Assembly (NCBI RefSeq): GCF_000159355.1
Contig: NZ_GG670120.1
Location: forward strand, 382,756 to 446,755
Length of the DNA stretch: 64,000 nucleotides
Direction: 5' to 3'
Source of the DNA: Lactobacillus johnsonii ATCC 33200
GTDB lineage: Bacteria > Bacillota > Bacilli > Lactobacillales > Lactobacillaceae
Positions 1 through 8,725 of this stretch are shown here, one piece after another. Within the stretch, counting starts at the first letter, position 1. Every line of letters starts with the position of its first letter. A model generated the notes under the pieces. That model ran no database searches and had not been told where the DNA came from. It was given only the letters and a program-made list of their open reading frames with translations. The position numbers were made by a program, and so were the translations under genes.

Positions 1-2
1 TT

Positions 3-698
3 TTGGTTAACCAAAAAAGAAATACGACGGATGCTGGTCAAGCATTCAATGCTCAACAAGCTGATGTCCAGTTAATTAATACTTATAAGGATATTGTTAC
101 TAGTCCAGTTATTTTAAAAGATGCTTCTAAGTGGCTAAAAAATCCTACTGAAGTTGTAAAGCCAGCTAAAAAAGCTCAGTACAAGACTTTAGCTGATGGT
201 ACTAAAAAACTTGTTAGTCCAGCTGAACCAGCTGTTGTAAGAAGAGCGGGACGTGGCTACAACGTTAGTGCTAAAGAAATGCAAAAAGCAGTGTCAGTAA
301 GTACACAACAACAATCTCAAGTATTTACAATTAGTGCTAAGAGTAATGATCCAGAAAAAGCGCAAGCAATTGCAAATGCGGTTGCTAAAACTTTTAAGAA
401 TAAAATTAAGAGCATTATGAATGTTAATAATGTAACAATTGTGTCACCAGCTGCTCGTGGTATTAAGACATTCCCTAAGACTACACTATTTACTCTCGCG
501 GGTATTGTGCTTGGATTAATTATTAGCGTTGCTTTAATTGTCTTACGTGATTCATTTAATACTACAGTCAGAGATGATGACTACTTGACGAAGGAATTAG
601 GTTTAACCAATTTAGGTCATGTATCTCACTTCCACTTATCTAATGATTTTAGTATCAATAAGAAGAACAATGATTCTGGTAAAAAGAAGCGTGTATAG
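3..698 (+). CDS. epsB: Exopolysaccharide chain-length determinant (Wzz/EpsB family), 5'-truncated by the window edge
   Basis: The reading frame is open to the left edge, so only the C-terminal 231 residues or so are visible and the true start lies upstream. What remains is the end of the extracytoplasmic domain (the IANAVAKTFKN helix and a VTIVSPAA stretch), then a proline-containing entry (FPKTTLF) and one hydrophobic helix around residues 159-180, ending in a short basic cytoplasmic tail. This is the layout of Wzz/Wzd-type co-polymerases, which set EPS chain length and act as the membrane adaptor for the cytoplasmic tyrosine kinase encoded 10 bp downstream. The Lys/Pro-rich insert around residues 48-82 is not typical of the family core. 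The family call is firm; the full length is unknown. Confidence 0.85.
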   Translation: MVNQKRNTTDAGQAFNAQQADVQLINTYKDIVTSPVILKDASKWLKNPTEVVKPAKKAQYKTLADGTKKLVSPAEPAVVRRAGRGYNVSAKEMQKAVSVSTQQQSQVFTISAKSNDPEKAQAIANAVAKTFKNKIKSIMNVNNVTIVSPAARGIKTFPKTTLFTLAGIVLGLIISVALIVLRDSFNTTVRDDDYLTKELGLTNLGHVSHFHLSNDFSINKKNNDSGKKKRV

Positions 699-708
699 GA
701 GAGTATAA

Positions 709-1464
709 ATGGGATTGTTTAATAGACGTAGAAAACGTGGTACAGATGAAACCATGCAATATGGTGCTAAGTTAATTACTGTAGCAAAACCGCAAAATCC
801 AGTAAGTGAACAGTTTAGAACAGTGAAGACTAATATTGACTTTACTAGTGTTGATCATCAAATCAAAGCTTTAGCTTTTACATCAGCTAATATTAGTGAA
901 GGAAAGTCAACTGTAACAGTGAATGTGGCGGTTACAATGGCTCAAGCAGGTAAAAAAGTATTATTGATTGATGCCGATTTGCACAGACCAACATTACACC
1001 AAACATTCGACATTCCAAATCGAGTAGGATTGACTACAATTTTAACTTCACATTCTAATGAAGTTGATATGGCAAATATTGTTAAAGAAGATATTATTCC
1101 TAATCTTTCAGTAATGCCTGCTGGTCCTATTCCACCTAATCCAGCTCAATTATTGGGTTCTAATAGAATGCGTGCCTTTCTAAACATGGTTAAGGAACAC
1201 TATGATTTGGTAATTTTGGATTTAGCGCCGGTCTTAGAAGTTTCAGATACCCAAATTTTAGCTGGTGAAATGGATGGAGTAGTTTTAGTTGTACGTCAAG
1301 GAGTTACGCAGAAGGCTGGAGTTGAGCGTGCTATTGAAATGCTTAACTTAACTAAGACACATGTTTTAGGGTATGTAATGAATGACGTGAAAACTGGTCC
1401 AGATGGCTATGGATACGGCTATGGCTATGGATACAGTCAAGAAAAAGATGGAGAAACGAAGTAA
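709..1464 (+). CDS. epsC: Cytoplasmic bacterial tyrosine kinase (BY-kinase) of EPS synthesis
   Basis: This 251-aa protein is a BY-kinase that autophosphorylates on tyrosine and controls polymerisation together with the chain-length protein. Walker A is SANISEGKST (59-68), Walker A' is LLIDAD (85-90) and Walker B is VILDLAPV (168-175). The C-terminus carries five alternating Tyr-Gly pairs (Tyr 234, 236, 238, 240, 242), the usual phosphorylated tyrosine cluster. As in other Gram-positive bacteria, the kinase and its membrane activator are separate genes. It starts at ATG after GGAGAG and sits 6 bp before the phosphatase that would reverse its phosphorylation. Confidence 0.95.
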   Translation: MGLFNRRRKRGTDETMQYGAKLITVAKPQNPVSEQFRTVKTNIDFTSVDHQIKALAFTSANISEGKSTVTVNVAVTMAQAGKKVLLIDADLHRPTLHQTFDIPNRVGLTTILTSHSNEVDMANIVKEDIIPNLSVMPAGPIPPNPAQLLGSNRMRAFLNMVKEHYDLVILDLAPVLEVSDTQILAGEMDGVVLVVRQGVTQKAGVERAIEMLNLTKTHVLGYVMNDVKTGPDGYGYGYGYGYSQEKDGETK

Positions 1465-1470
1465 TAAATA

Positions 1471-2241
1471 ATGGTATTAGTTGACATTCACGCACATATA
1501 TTGCCAGGAATTGATGATGGTTCTCCTGATTTGGAATCTTCATTAGGTCTAGCAGAAGCTGCAGTAGCCGATGGAATTACTCATGCATTAATGACCCCAC
1601 ATACTTTAAATGGAAAATATTTAAATCATAAAGAGGATATCATTAAAGAGACAGCTAGTTTTCAAAAGGAATTAGAACAGCACAATATTCCTTTGACTGT
1701 CTTTCCAAGTCAAGAAGTTCGTCTAAATGGTAATTTACCGCAAGCTTTAGATGATGATGATATCTTATTTTGTGATGAAGATGGCAGATATATGCTATTA
1801 GAATTTCCAAGTGAAGATGTACCAACTTATGCCAAAGATATGACTTTTAAATTGTTAGGACGGGGGATTACCCCAATCATTGTTCATCCAGAAAGGAATT
1901 CTGGTATCTTGGCTCATCCAGAAAAATTACAAGAGTTTATTGAGCAAGGCTGTTTAACGCAAATAACTGCTAGTTCGTATGTGGGAGTCTTTGGAAAAGA
2001 GATCGAAAAATTAGCTGATCAATTTGTAGAAGCGGGTCAAGTAGCCACTTTTGCTTCAGATGCACATACGTTGCCAAAACGTGAAAGTCGAATGCATGAC
2101 GCTTATGAGAAGTTAGAAAAAACGCAAGGATTGGATGTTGCTAATAGCTTTAAGCAGAATGCACGAAACATTATTAATTCTGATAATGTTAATTTAAATT
2201 GGAAACCTTTAAAGAAAAAGAAACGGTTTTGGATATTTTAA
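1471..2241 (+). CDS. epsD: PHP-family manganese-dependent protein-tyrosine phosphatase (CpsB/Wzb-like)
   Basis: The 256-aa protein begins with the PHP-domain signature DIHAHILPGIDDG (residues 5-17). Further metal-ligand motifs follow: HPERN near residue 140 and SDAHT near residue 196. PHP phosphatases of this kind dephosphorylate the tyrosine cluster of the BY-kinase, so the three preceding genes form a phospho-regulatory circuit for capsule or EPS length. The start is ATG 6 bp after the kinase stop. The basic C-terminal tail (KKKKRF) is common in lactobacillar copies. Confidence 0.93.
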   Translation: MVLVDIHAHILPGIDDGSPDLESSLGLAEAAVADGITHALMTPHTLNGKYLNHKEDIIKETASFQKELEQHNIPLTVFPSQEVRLNGNLPQALDDDDILFCDEDGRYMLLEFPSEDVPTYAKDMTFKLLGRGITPIIVHPERNSGILAHPEKLQEFIEQGCLTQITASSYVGVFGKEIEKLADQFVEAGQVATFASDAHTLPKRESRMHDAYEKLEKTQGLDVANSFKQNARNIINSDNVNLNWKPLKKKKRFWIF

Positions 2242-2268
2242 GTTTATTGTTGGGGGATAGAGTTTTAA

Positions 2269-2928
2269 ATGATGGCACAAGAGGTTAAAAGGGTAAAACT
2301 AGATCCGTCAAAAGTTAAGGGACGTGTAGGATACCGTGCTGTAAAACGTGGCTTTGATATTTTAGCTAGTGGATTGGCTCTGATATTATTGTCTCCATTA
2401 TTTTTAGTTTTAATTGTCTTAATTAAAAAGGAAGATGGTGGACCAGCTTTCTATTCACAAGAACGAATCGGTAAAAATGAGAAACCATTTAAAATGTGGA
2501 AGTTTCGTTCAATGATTGTGAATGCCGATAAAATGGTAAAACAGTTAGAAGAACAAAATGAAATTGACGGGGCAATGTTTAAGATTAAAGATGATCCTCG
2601 TGTAACTAAAATTGGTCATGTAATTAGAAAATATAGTCTTGATGAATTACCTCAGCTTTGGAACGTGTTAAAAGGTGATATGTCTTTAGTAGGTCCACGT
2701 CCACCTCTACCAATGGAAGTGGCTGATTATACTGACTATGATAAATTGCGTTTAACTGTTACACCAGGTTGTACAGGACTTTGGCAGGTAACAAAACGTA
2801 ATGATGCAGACTTTGATGAAATGGTAGAATTAGACCTTGAATATATCAATAAGAGTAGTTTGTGGTTTGATTTTAAGATTTTATTAAAGACTGTTGGTGT
2901 TGTTATTCATCCGAATAGTGCGTATTAA
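2269..2928 (+). CDS. epsE: Priming undecaprenyl-phosphate sugar-1-phosphate transferase (WbaP/EpsE type)
   Basis: This enzyme of the bacterial sugar-transferase family puts the first sugar phosphate of the repeat unit on undecaprenyl phosphate at the inner membrane face. The 219-aa protein has one N-terminal hydrophobic segment (about residues 31-55). The conserved catalytic blocks are KFRSMIVNADKM, then DELPQLWNVLKGDMSLVGPR and the PGCTGLWQV block. It is the short monotopic form lacking the multi-membrane N-terminal domain of E. coli WbaP. Whether galactose or glucose is transferred cannot be read from the sequence. Two adjacent ATG codons are possible starts, with GGGGGA upstream. Confidence 0.93.
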   Translation: MMAQEVKRVKLDPSKVKGRVGYRAVKRGFDILASGLALILLSPLFLVLIVLIKKEDGGPAFYSQERIGKNEKPFKMWKFRSMIVNADKMVKQLEEQNEIDGAMFKIKDDPRVTKIGHVIRKYSLDELPQLWNVLKGDMSLVGPRPPLPMEVADYTDYDKLRLTVTPGCTGLWQVTKRNDADFDEMVELDLEYINKSSLWFDFKILLKTVGVVIHPNSAY

Positions 2929-2946
2929 GGAGAGAAAGAAAAAAGT

Positions 2947-3396
2947 ATGAAAGTTTGTTTAGTTGGTTCTAGCGGTGGTCACTTAACTCATCTTTATATG
3001 TTAAAGCCATTTTGGCAAAATAAGGATAGATTCTGGGTTACTTTTGATAAAGAAGATGCAAGAAGTAAGCTGAAATCTGAAAAGATGTATGGATGTTACT
3101 ATCCCACTAACCGTAATCTAAAAAACTTGATTCGTAATACTTTTTTAGCAATTAAAGTGCTCCGTAAAGAACGTCCTGATGTAATTATTTCTAGTGGGGC
3201 TGCAGTAGCAGTTCCATTTTTTTATATCGGAAAATTAATGGGTGCTAAGACTGTTTACATTGAAGTATTTGATCGCTATGATAAACCTACAATTACTGGT
3301 AAATTGGTATATCCAATAACAGATAAGTTTATCGTTGAATGGGAAGAAATGAAGAAAGTTTATCCTAAGGCAATTAATTTAGGAAGTATTTTTTAG
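2947..3396 (+). CDS. Alg14-like membrane subunit of a two-component glycosyltransferase (EpsF/CpsF type)
   Basis: This 149-aa protein starts with VCLVGSSGGHLTHL, the glycine-rich nucleotide-sugar loop of Alg14/CpsF proteins, and has an internal DVIISSGAAVAVPFFY block. In bacterial EPS loci such proteins partner an Alg13-like subunit encoded directly downstream and usually transfer the second sugar, often galactose or GlcNAc. The partner lies 9 bp downstream here. The membrane anchor of eukaryotic Alg14 is reduced. Family assignment is confident; the transferred sugar is not. Confidence 0.88.
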   Translation: MKVCLVGSSGGHLTHLYMLKPFWQNKDRFWVTFDKEDARSKLKSEKMYGCYYPTNRNLKNLIRNTFLAIKVLRKERPDVIISSGAAVAVPFFYIGKLMGAKTVYIEVFDRYDKPTITGKLVYPITDKFIVEWEEMKKVYPKAINLGSIF

Positions 3397-3405
3397 GGTG
3401 ATAAG

Positions 3406-3906
3406 ATGATTTTTGTTACTGTAGGTACTCATGAGCAGCCTTTTAACCGTTTGGTGAAAAAAATAGATGATTTGGTTGCTGAAGGTACAATTAAGGAAAA
3501 AGTGGTTATTCAGACTGGTTTTAGTACATATAAACCAGTACATTGCGAAGGCCACAAAATGATGTCTTTTGAAGAAATGCAAAATACTTTGAAAGATGCG
3601 CGTATTGTTATTACGCATGGTGGACCTTCAAGTTTTATTGAAGCATTACAATTTGGAAAAGTTCCAATTGTGGTTCCTAGACAAGAAAAATATCATGAGC
3701 ATGTTAACAATCACCAAGTTGACTTCACCGAATTAATTGAAAAAAGAATGAATAATATAATTCCTGTTTATGATGTAAATAAACTTGCTGAAACAATTAA
3801 AAACTATGATGAAATTGTCAAAACAAAAAATGTTGGCGAAAGTAGTAATAATAGGAAATTTAATCAAAGCTTGGAACATATTATTAATGAATTAGTGGGG
3901 AAGTAA
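3406..3906 (+). CDS. Alg13-like catalytic subunit of a two-component glycosyltransferase (EpsG/CpsG type)
   Basis: This 166-aa protein corresponds to the GT28 C-terminal domain. It begins MIFVTVGTHEQPFNRLVKKI, the Alg13 signature, and has THGGPSSFIEAL and VPRQEKYHEHVNNHQ, which form the donor-binding half. It works with the preceding Alg14-like subunit to add the second sugar to the undecaprenyl-linked acceptor. GGTGATAAG precedes the start. The gene ends one base before the start of the next, consistent with one operon. Confidence 0.9.
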   Translation: MIFVTVGTHEQPFNRLVKKIDDLVAEGTIKEKVVIQTGFSTYKPVHCEGHKMMSFEEMQNTLKDARIVITHGGPSSFIEALQFGKVPIVVPRQEKYHEHVNNHQVDFTELIEKRMNNIIPVYDVNKLAETIKNYDEIVKTKNVGESSNNRKFNQSLEHIINELVGK

Positions 3907-4632
3907 ATGACTATACCAAAAGTAATACATTATTGTTGGTTTGGAAATAATCCAAAACCTAAAGTAATTCAAGATTGTATAGAATCTTGGAAAAAATATT
4001 GTCCCGATTACGAGATAAAAGAATGGAACGAATCAAATTATGATGTAAATAAAACTAAGTATACTCAGTTAGCTTATAAAAGTAAAAAGTATGCTTTCTT
4101 AACCGATTATGTTCGTTTAGATGCCCTTTATAATGAGGGTGGTGTCTATATGGATACCGATGTGAAATTGATTAAGTCAATTGATGATCTTGTTAAAAAG
4201 GGTAATTTCATGTCTTTTGAAAAAGTAGGTCGGGTTAATACAGGTGTGGGATTTGCTAGTGAAAAAGGCACATCTATCCTTAAAGAAAATTTAGATTATT
4301 ATAATACACATACATTTGTGGATAAAAATAATAATTTTGATCCTGAAATTTGTGTAAAAATAACTACACAATTGTTGGAAAAACATGGACTAGATTATAA
4401 GCGTAATGAACAGCAAGAAGTAGAGAATTTTACTATTTACCCATCAGATTATTTCTCTCCTAAAAAAATGGGAACAGAAAAAATTACAATTACTTCAAAT
4501 ACTTACGGTATACATTTGTATGCTTCTAGTTGGTATAAAGGATCAAAATTGTCCAAAAAAATTAAGTATCATCTAATTCCGCTTAAAGAATTTGTGAAAT
4601 ATAAAATTTTGAAAAGAAAATTATATGAATAA
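3907..4632 (+). CDS. GT32-family glycosyltransferase with DXD sugar-binding motif
   Basis: The 241-aa protein opens with IPKVIHYCWFGNNPKP and carries DYVRLDALYNEGGVYMDTDV. Its DTD triplet (residues 83-85) is the metal and nucleotide-sugar site of GT32 enzymes related to yeast Och1 and to capsule mannosyl- or galactosyltransferases. There is no signal or transmembrane segment, as expected for a cytoplasmic or peripheral enzyme. It overlaps the next gene by 8 bp. From here to about 7600 the DNA is very AT-rich, typical of variable, horizontally exchanged glycosyltransferase cassettes. The sugar specificity cannot be inferred. Confidence 0.88.
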   Translation: MTIPKVIHYCWFGNNPKPKVIQDCIESWKKYCPDYEIKEWNESNYDVNKTKYTQLAYKSKKYAFLTDYVRLDALYNEGGVYMDTDVKLIKSIDDLVKKGNFMSFEKVGRVNTGVGFASEKGTSILKENLDYYNTHTFVDKNNNFDPEICVKITTQLLEKHGLDYKRNEQQEVENFTIYPSDYFSPKKMGTEKITITSNTYGIHLYASSWYKGSKLSKKIKYHLIPLKEFVKYKILKRKLYE

Positions 4633-5530
4633 GGTAGCATATAAAGAACAAATATCTATTATTACCCCTGTTTTTAATAGATTAAAAGAATTAACTAGAC
4701 TATATAAATCGTTACGCACGCAAAATAATAATAATTTTATATGGATTATTGTAGATGATGGTTCTGAGAAAACTATTAATGAGATTGTAGATATTTGGAA
4801 AAAAGAATCAAAATTTAAGATTGATTTGATCGTCCAGTCTAATCAAGGAAAAATGCATGCCTATAAAAATGCAATGAAACGTTTGAATACACCATGGTCG
4901 TTAGTCGTAGATAGTGATGATACTGTATCAGAAGAAATGATAGATATTTTATATAAAACAATATTATCTATTAATTCTGATAATGATTGTGGTGTAGTTT
5001 TCCCAAGAAAATTAGGTGCTGATTCGAATGGAACATCTCTTTGGAAACAATTACCAAATAAAGTTAATATTATAGATTTGAGATATCAATATAATATTCC
5101 CGAATCTACTATTTTTATAAAAACTAATGAATTAAAAAAGGCATTTAACTCCTTACAATTACCTGATGAAAAATTTATTAGTGAAGAAATACTTTACAAT
5201 AAATTAATGGAACAAGGTAAATTTGTTGTAAGAGATGAACTATTTTATTTTGGTGATTATCAAGAGGATGGACTAACAAAACATCTTTTTGAATTATGGT
5301 TAAAAAATCCTAAAAGTACCATTATGTTGTTGAATTCAAGATATCGCGCAATGAATTCATTTCCTTGGAAAAAGCGATTGATAGGTCAATGGAAAACAAA
5401 TATTAATTTAACTGCTTTTGCACTTGCAACTAACAGATCAATTAAAAGTGTTTCACCAGATTTAATAGAAAGTATTTTTTTATTTTTACCAGCGTTGGTT
5501 TTGAAGGAAAAGAGATTCAAAATTGAATAA
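4625..5530 (+). CDS. GT2-family glycosyltransferase (GT-A fold)
   Basis: The 301-aa protein shows the GT-A start ISIITPVFNRLKELTRLYKS and the nucleotide-binding block IWIIVDDGSE (about residues 40-49). SLVVDSDDTV follows, with the metal-binding DSDD near residue 97. The rest is a divergent acceptor domain with no obvious membrane segment. It is translationally coupled to its neighbours, overlapping by 8 bp on each side. It extends the lipid-linked EPS repeat unit. Donor and linkage are unknown. Confidence 0.87.
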   Translation: MNKVAYKEQISIITPVFNRLKELTRLYKSLRTQNNNNFIWIIVDDGSEKTINEIVDIWKKESKFKIDLIVQSNQGKMHAYKNAMKRLNTPWSLVVDSDDTVSEEMIDILYKTILSINSDNDCGVVFPRKLGADSNGTSLWKQLPNKVNIIDLRYQYNIPESTIFIKTNELKKAFNSLQLPDEKFISEEILYNKLMEQGKFVVRDELFYFGDYQEDGLTKHLFELWLKNPKSTIMLLNSRYRAMNSFPWKKRLIGQWKTNINLTAFALATNRSIKSVSPDLIESIFLFLPALVLKEKRFKIE

Positions 5531-6566
5531 CTATGAGATTAGTTTGATAATCCCAGTTCATAATTCATCTAACTTTGTTGATACAATCTACAATAATATT
5601 TCTTCGCAAATATACACAAATTTCGAAGTACTTATAATAGATGATCATTCGCGGGATAATACGAAAGAAGAATTAAAAGAGAAATTTAAAAATGCAAAAT
5701 TTAAATATAGAATTTTATCGTCAAATGGTAATGGAGTTTCTGCAGCAAGAAATATGGGAATAGAAAAATCTCAAGGAAGATACGTTGCTTTTATAGATGA
5801 TGATGATGAAATTGTTCCCGATTATTTAGAAATTTTGCATAATCATGTAGCTAATGATAATATTCCGATTGCACTAGGTAATTATAGTGAAATTACACAA
5901 GATAAAGAAACACCTTTTAAATTTAAAAATGCTGGTATTTTTGATAATGAATGGGTTATAAATAAATTAATACCACAAACCATATTTCCGTTAGAAGGAG
6001 AACAATCTATTTGGTTACCGGTATGGCGTACCATAATCAAACGAGATATTATTATAAGTAATAATATAAAATTTGATGAGAAGATATCACAAGCAGAAGA
6101 TTTCTTATTTATGATTGAGCTTTTATTAAAAGCTGAACGTATATCAATAATTTCAGGGAAATCTATATATTTTTATAATAGAAGACAATCATCTGCTATG
6201 AATAAATATATTGAAAATGATATTGAAAAACAAAAATATTTCCATAAGCGATTTTATGAATTGTTAAATAAGAATGATCTATATAATTTATATAGAAAGC
6301 GTTATTTAAGTAATCGTGTAAAAATGTACTCTACGTTAATTTCTAATGCTACTCGTGCATCAAATAAAAAAGTTGGAATACAAGAAATTAAGAAAAGTAG
6401 AGAATTATTTTTAAAAGATGATTATGTAAATTCTACTTCACTGAAATCTCTCTATAATTCTAAGTCCATTCAATTTGCTATCTATTTATTACGGCATAAT
6501 AAAGTTGTTTTATTATATTCTATTTACAGACTTAAGGAAAAAAAGAGATTAAATCAATTTAACTAA
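5523..6566 (+). CDS. GT2-family glycosyltransferase (GT-A fold)
   Basis: This 347-aa protein has the family start ISLIIPVHNSSNFVDTIYNN, then VLIIDDHSRDNT and GVSAARNMGIEKSQGRYVAF leading to the IDDDDE metal site. The proposed start is TTG at 5523, which overlaps the previous stop and follows a GGAAAAGAG ribosome site. The reading frame has no ATG before the conserved N-terminus, so a non-ATG start is required. It is part of the EPS operon. Substrate is unknown. Confidence 0.87.
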   Translation: MNNYEISLIIPVHNSSNFVDTIYNNISSQIYTNFEVLIIDDHSRDNTKEELKEKFKNAKFKYRILSSNGNGVSAARNMGIEKSQGRYVAFIDDDDEIVPDYLEILHNHVANDNIPIALGNYSEITQDKETPFKFKNAGIFDNEWVINKLIPQTIFPLEGEQSIWLPVWRTIIKRDIIISNNIKFDEKISQAEDFLFMIELLLKAERISIISGKSIYFYNRRQSSAMNKYIENDIEKQKYFHKRFYELLNKNDLYNLYRKRYLSNRVKMYSTLISNATRASNKKVGIQEIKKSRELFLKDDYVNSTSLKSLYNSKSIQFAIYLLRHNKVVLLYSIYRLKEKKRLNQFN

Positions 6567-6588
6567 ATTAAATAGGAGAAGAAAAAGA

Positions 6589-7617
6589 GTGAATCCAGAT
6601 ATTACTGTTATAGTTCCAATTTATAATGTTGAAAAATATATTAGAAAGTGCTTAGACAGTCTGAAAAGACAGACATACAAGAACTTTGAAGTTTGGGCAA
6701 TAGATGATGGCTCTCCTGATAATTCTAAAAAGATTGTTCAAGAATATGCTGATAAAGATCCAAGATTTAAATCTATTTTAAAAGAAAATGGTGGCTATGG
6801 GTCAGTTTTAGAATATGGAATTAAGAATACAAAAACAAAATATTTTTTAGTTTGTGATCCTGATGATTGGCTAACAGATGATGCATTGGAAAAATTACAT
6901 AATTTTGCAAAAAATAGTAATTTAGATGTAACTGTTGGTGATAAATATAATATTTATTCAGAAGATAATAAAAAAGTATACATTCCTAGTTTTAAAAAAG
7001 AGTTAAATGTAAAACCACGTGTTGCATATGATACGGCTGAAAAAAAGGATAGATTTATTTTTAGTGAAGTATCACCACATGCAAAATTATTTAAAACATC
7101 AATTGCAAAAAATATAGATTTTCCTCATAAGATTAGCTATACGGACACTATTTTGTATGTGTTGTCGATTGCTAATGCAAAGAGAGTAGGATATCTGGAT
7201 GAAGCTCTTGCATACTACTTGATAGATCGTCCTGGTAATACTATGACAGCAAAGACTGAAGCTAAAATTAGGGATACCATTAAAATATGGCATTCCATTT
7301 ATAATCAGTTGATAAATGGATTTGAGCTAAATCAAATTGAAACATATATATATTTCTTATATTATGAAATGAAAATAATACTTATTACAGAATCTCAGCT
7401 ACCTTCTATGAGTAAGTATCATACTGAGATTTTAAAAATTATGAGAATAATGCAAAGATATAATAAGATATTAGCTAAATATGTGAATAATAAGGTTGTT
7501 CCATATAATACAAATTCTATGACTGGACGCTTAATATTCAAAGGATTTATGAATAAAGCAACATATAAATGGGTAGAGAGATTATATGTTAAATTAGAGA
7601 GGAAACGTGAAGCTTAA
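6589..7617 (+). CDS. GT2-family glycosyltransferase
   Basis: The 342-aa protein begins ITVIVPIYNVEKYIRKCLDS, followed by VWAIDDGSPDNS and FLVCDPDDWL (catalytic metal DPDD near residue 91). The start is GTG at 6589 with AGGAGAAG 9 bp upstream. It ends inside the beginning of the glf frame. The C-terminal third has aromatic and basic stretches, likely for peripheral membrane contact. It is the last glycosyltransferase in the operon, giving a repeat unit assembled by at least six transferases including the priming enzyme. Confidence 0.88.
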   Translation: MNPDITVIVPIYNVEKYIRKCLDSLKRQTYKNFEVWAIDDGSPDNSKKIVQEYADKDPRFKSILKENGGYGSVLEYGIKNTKTKYFLVCDPDDWLTDDALEKLHNFAKNSNLDVTVGDKYNIYSEDNKKVYIPSFKKELNVKPRVAYDTAEKKDRFIFSEVSPHAKLFKTSIAKNIDFPHKISYTDTILYVLSIANAKRVGYLDEALAYYLIDRPGNTMTAKTEAKIRDTIKIWHSIYNQLINGFELNQIETYIYFLYYEMKIILITESQLPSMSKYHTEILKIMRIMQRYNKILAKYVNNKVVPYNTNSMTGRLIFKGFMNKATYKWVERLYVKLERKREA

Positions 7618-8725
7618 AATGACCAATTATTTAATTGTAGGATCAGGACTTTTCGGAGCAGTATTTGCTCATGAAGTAGCAAAACGAGGCAATAAAGTTA
7701 CTGTAATTGAAAAAAGAAATCATTTAGCCGGCAATATTTATACTAAAGAAGTTGATGGAATTCAAGTTCATCAATATGGTGCACATATTTTTCATACATC
7801 AGACAAAAAAGTATGGGACTATGTACAACAATTTGCTGAATTTAATCGTTACACTAATAGTCCTGTAGCGAATTACTATGGTAAAATGTACAATTTGCCA
7901 TTTAATATGAATACATTTAGTGAAATGTGGGGAGTAAGAACTCCACAAGAAGCTATGGACAAGATTAATGAACAACGTCAAGAAATGGCAGGAAAAGATC
8001 CACAAAATCTTGAAGAACAAGCAATTTCTTTAATTGGACGTGATATTTACGAAAAACTGATTAAGGGATATACAGAAAAGCAATGGGGTAGAAAAGCTAC
8101 AGAATTGCCAGCATTTATTATTAAAAGACTTCCAGTTCGTTTAACTTATGATAACAATTACTTTAATGATGATTATCAAGGAATTCCTAAGGGTGGTTAT
8201 ACTCAAATAGTAGAAAAAATGCTTGATAATGAGAACATTGAAGTTAAGTTAAATACTGATTTCTTTGATAAAAAGGATGAGTATTTAAAGAATTTTGATA
8301 AAATTGTCTACACAGGCATGATTGATAAGTTCTTTGATTATAAGTTAGGCGAACTTGAATATCGTTCTCTTCGTTTTGAGACTGAAGAAAAAGATGTAGA
8401 TAATTATCAAGGTAATGCAGTAATTAATTATACGGATGCAGAAACTCCATATACACGTGTAATTGAGCACAAACATTTCGAATTTGGTAAAGGCGATAAG
8501 GGTAAGACTATCGTTACTCGTGAATATCCTGCTAATTGGAAACGTGGAGATGAGCCATACTATCCAGTTAATAATGAAAGAAACAATAATTTATATAAAC
8601 AATACAAGGGTCTGGCTGAAAAACAAAATAAAGTAATTTTTGGCGGTAGATTAGGACAATACAAATACTATAATATGGATCAGGTAATTGCTGAGGCATT
8701 ACGTATGAGTAACAGTGTAGAATAA
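7607..8725 (+). CDS. glf: UDP-galactopyranose mutase
   Basis: Glf is a flavoenzyme that converts UDP-galactopyranose to UDP-galactofuranose, so the polymer very probably contains galactofuranose. The N-terminal FAD-binding fold YLIVGSGLFGAVFAHE is followed by HLAGNIYTKEVDGIQVHQYG, IFHTSDKKVW, and a C-terminal block ending in GGRLGQYKYYNMDQVI. The protein is about 370 aa, the family length. GTG 7607 has AGAGAGG four bases upstream; ATG 7619 gives a cleaner family N-terminus (MTNYLIVG) but a poorly spaced ribosome site, so the start is uncertain by four codons. A furanosyltransferase among the neighbouring GT2 genes is implied. Confidence 0.95.
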   Translation: MKLKMTNYLIVGSGLFGAVFAHEVAKRGNKVTVIEKRNHLAGNIYTKEVDGIQVHQYGAHIFHTSDKKVWDYVQQFAEFNRYTNSPVANYYGKMYNLPFNMNTFSEMWGVRTPQEAMDKINEQRQEMAGKDPQNLEEQAISLIGRDIYEKLIKGYTEKQWGRKATELPAFIIKRLPVRLTYDNNYFNDDYQGIPKGGYTQIVEKMLDNENIEVKLNTDFFDKKDEYLKNFDKIVYTGMIDKFFDYKLGELEYRSLRFETEEKDVDNYQGNAVINYTDAETPYTRVIEHKHFEFGKGDKGKTIVTREYPANWKRGDEPYYPVNNERNNNLYKQYKGLAEKQNKVIFGGRLGQYKYYNMDQVIAEALRMSNSVE

